This document shows positions 4,363 through 5,484 of a stretch of 5,484 bases of DNA, piece after piece. Each line of letters opens with the position of its first letter. Position 1 is the first letter of the stretch. Both the position numbers and the translations under genes were made by a program. The notes beneath the pieces were generated by a model. The model was not told the origin of the DNA, did not search any database, and saw nothing but the letters and a program-made list of their open reading frames with translations. Source of the DNA: an uncultured Rhodospirillales bacterium (GTDB taxonomy: Bacteria; Pseudomonadota; Alphaproteobacteria; Rhodospirillales; Defluviicoccaceae). The stretch lies in the NCBI GenBank assembly GCA_937127205.1, contig CAKZLS010000464.1, positions 1 to 5,484 of the forward strand, written 5' to 3'.

Positions 4363-5484
4363 ATGCTAGAGATTATCGAAGCCTTAGAAGAGCGACGGGC
4401 ACAGGCCCGATTGGGCGGCGGCGAGAAGCGCATCGGCGCGCAGCACAAGAAAGGAAAACTGACCGCGCGCGAGCGCATCGAGGTCTTGTTCGACCCGGAT
4501 TCTTTTGAAGAGTGGGATATGTTCGTCGAGCACCGTTGCGTCGACTTCGGGATGGCGAAGACCCAGGTGCCGGGAGACGGCGTTGTAACAGGATACGGCA
4601 CCATCAATGGTCGGCCGGTCTTCGTTTATAGCCAGGATTTCACGGTTCTGGGCGGCAGTCTTTCGGCGGCTCACGCCAACAAGATCTGCAAGGTCATGGA
4701 CCAAGCGATGCGCGTGGGCGCGCCCATTATCGGTATTAGCGACTCCGGCGGTGCCCGTATCCAGGAGGGCGTCGACTCGCTGGCCGGGTATTGCGACGTG
4801 TTTCAACGGAACGTCGATGCCTCGGGCGTCATTCCCCAGATATCGGTGATCATGGGACCGTGCGCGGGCGGTGCCACGTATTCGCCGGCGCTGACCGACT
4901 TCATCTTCATGGTGAAGGAAAACTCACACATGTACGTCACCGGCCCGAACGTCCTGAAGACGGTCACACACGAGGACGTGGATCACCAGGAACTGGGCGG
5001 GACCGACGTTCACACCAAGAAATCAGGCGTGGCCGACCGGGCGTTCGACGACGACGTGGAGGCGCTTCTGTATATGCGCCGGCTGATCAATTTTCTTCCT
5101 TCGTCGAACCGGTCCGAGGCGCCGCAGCGCGCCGCTTACGATGATCCCAATCGGGTGGAGTTTTCGCTCGATACCTTGGTCCCGGACAATCCGAACCTTC
5201 CGTACGACATGAAGGAACTGATTATCAAGGTGGTCGACGAGTCCGTGTTCTTCGAGATCAAACCTGAGTATGCCCAGAACATCATCACCGGGTTCGGTCG
5301 CATGAACGGGCTCTCGGTGGGTATCGTCGCCAATCAGCCCATGGTGCTGGCCGGATGCTTGGATATCGACTCGGCGATCAAGGGCGCGCGTTTCGTGCGG
5401 TTCTGCGATGCCTTCAATATCCCCGTCATCACCTTCGTCGACGTGCCGGGGTTCCTGCCCGGGGCGTCGCAGCAGCACTCGGGG
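4363..5484 (+). CDS. pccB: Propionyl-CoA carboxylase beta (carboxyltransferase) subunit, 3' partial
   Basis: The reading frame is open for 374 codons to the window edge; family members are around 510 residues, so roughly the last quarter is missing. AGGGG (4350-4354) lies 8 nt before the ATG. The N-terminus has the typical EKRIGAQHKKGKLTARERIE stretch (21-40). The first crotonase-like domain holds SGGARIQEG (128-136), the GPCAGGATYSPALTD oxyanion region (165-179) and MYVTGPNVLKTVTHED (190-205). The second domain begins near 265 and includes ANQPMVLAG (323-331) and FVDVPGFLPG (358-367). The subunit transfers carboxyl from biotin, carried on PccA, to propionyl-CoA, giving methylmalonyl-CoA in the cytoplasm. 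The residue known to set acyl preference (Asp422 in Streptomyces PccB) lies beyond the window, so substrate choice rests on overall resemblance to propionyl enzymes. pccA is expected downstream but cannot be seen. Confidence 0.93.
   Translation, partial: MLEIIEALEERRAQARLGGGEKRIGAQHKKGKLTARERIEVLFDPDSFEEWDMFVEHRCVDFGMAKTQVPGDGVVTGYGTINGRPVFVYSQDFTVLGGSLSAAHANKICKVMDQAMRVGAPIIGISDSGGARIQEGVDSLAGYCDVFQRNVDASGVIPQISVIMGPCAGGATYSPALTDFIFMVKENSHMYVTGPNVLKTVTHEDVDHQELGGTDVHTKKSGVADRAFDDDVEALLYMRRLINFLPSSNRSEAPQRAAYDDPNRVEFSLDTLVPDNPNLPYDMKELIIKVVDESVFFEIKPEYAQNIITGFGRMNGLSVGIVANQPMVLAGCLDIDSAIKGARFVRFCDAFNIPVITFVDVPGFLPGASQQHSG

Noticed and set aside
1..5484. Mobile elements, CRISPR arrays, tRNA or rRNA genes
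   Set aside because: I looked for transposase or integrase motifs, terminal repeats, regularly spaced repeats and tRNA T-arm signatures and found none.

Overview
The window is GC-rich chromosomal DNA from a proteobacterium. The propionyl-CoA carboxylase beta sequence resembles alphaproteobacterial versions, so an alphaproteobacterium (perhaps Rhodospirillales-like) is my best guess, from remembered family resemblance only. I see no transposase, integrase, phage gene, CRISPR array, tRNA or rRNA.

Layout. Positions 2-751 (+) hold the 3' part of an exported trypsin-like serine protease with an intact His/Asp/Ser triad and no PDZ domain. After a short gap comes an alpha/beta-hydrolase lipoprotein (838-2181, +) with a small N-terminal domain and a lipase core; the two probably form one envelope-hydrolase transcription unit. 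A 58-residue helical protein of unknown function follows (2390-2566, +) with a strong ribosome binding site. It converges on a minus-strand gene (2589-3338) with a short-chain dehydrogenase fold. That protein carries the two diagnostic halohydrin dehalogenase motifs, T-X4-F-X-G in place of the NAD(P) glycine motif and S-X12-Y-X3-R in place of S-Y-K. It is therefore very probably a halohydrin dehalogenase and would be easy to mis-annotate as an SDR oxidoreductase. A divergent intergenic region with a perfect 10-bp-arm inverted repeat separates it from mop (3461-3670, +), a single-domain molybdate-binding molbindin.

Positions 3671-4362 contain no convincing protein gene but are rich in structure: a nested set of complementary arms that could fold into a three-way-junction RNA (3853-3929), two TTGC-N3-GCAA palindromes 73 bp apart (3889-3899 and 3962-3972), mutually exclusive hairpins (4056-4124), and a 43-codon ORF with an excellent Shine-Dalgarno. 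Downstream, pccB (4363 onward, +) encodes the propionyl-CoA carboxylase carboxyltransferase subunit and runs off the window after 374 codons.

Functionally the window is a mosaic: envelope hydrolysis, haloalcohol/epoxide chemistry, molybdate handling and propionyl-CoA assimilation. I see no single pathway linking all of them. The items most worth following are the dehalogenase with its operator-like palindrome, and the long structured leader or regulatory region ahead of pccB.
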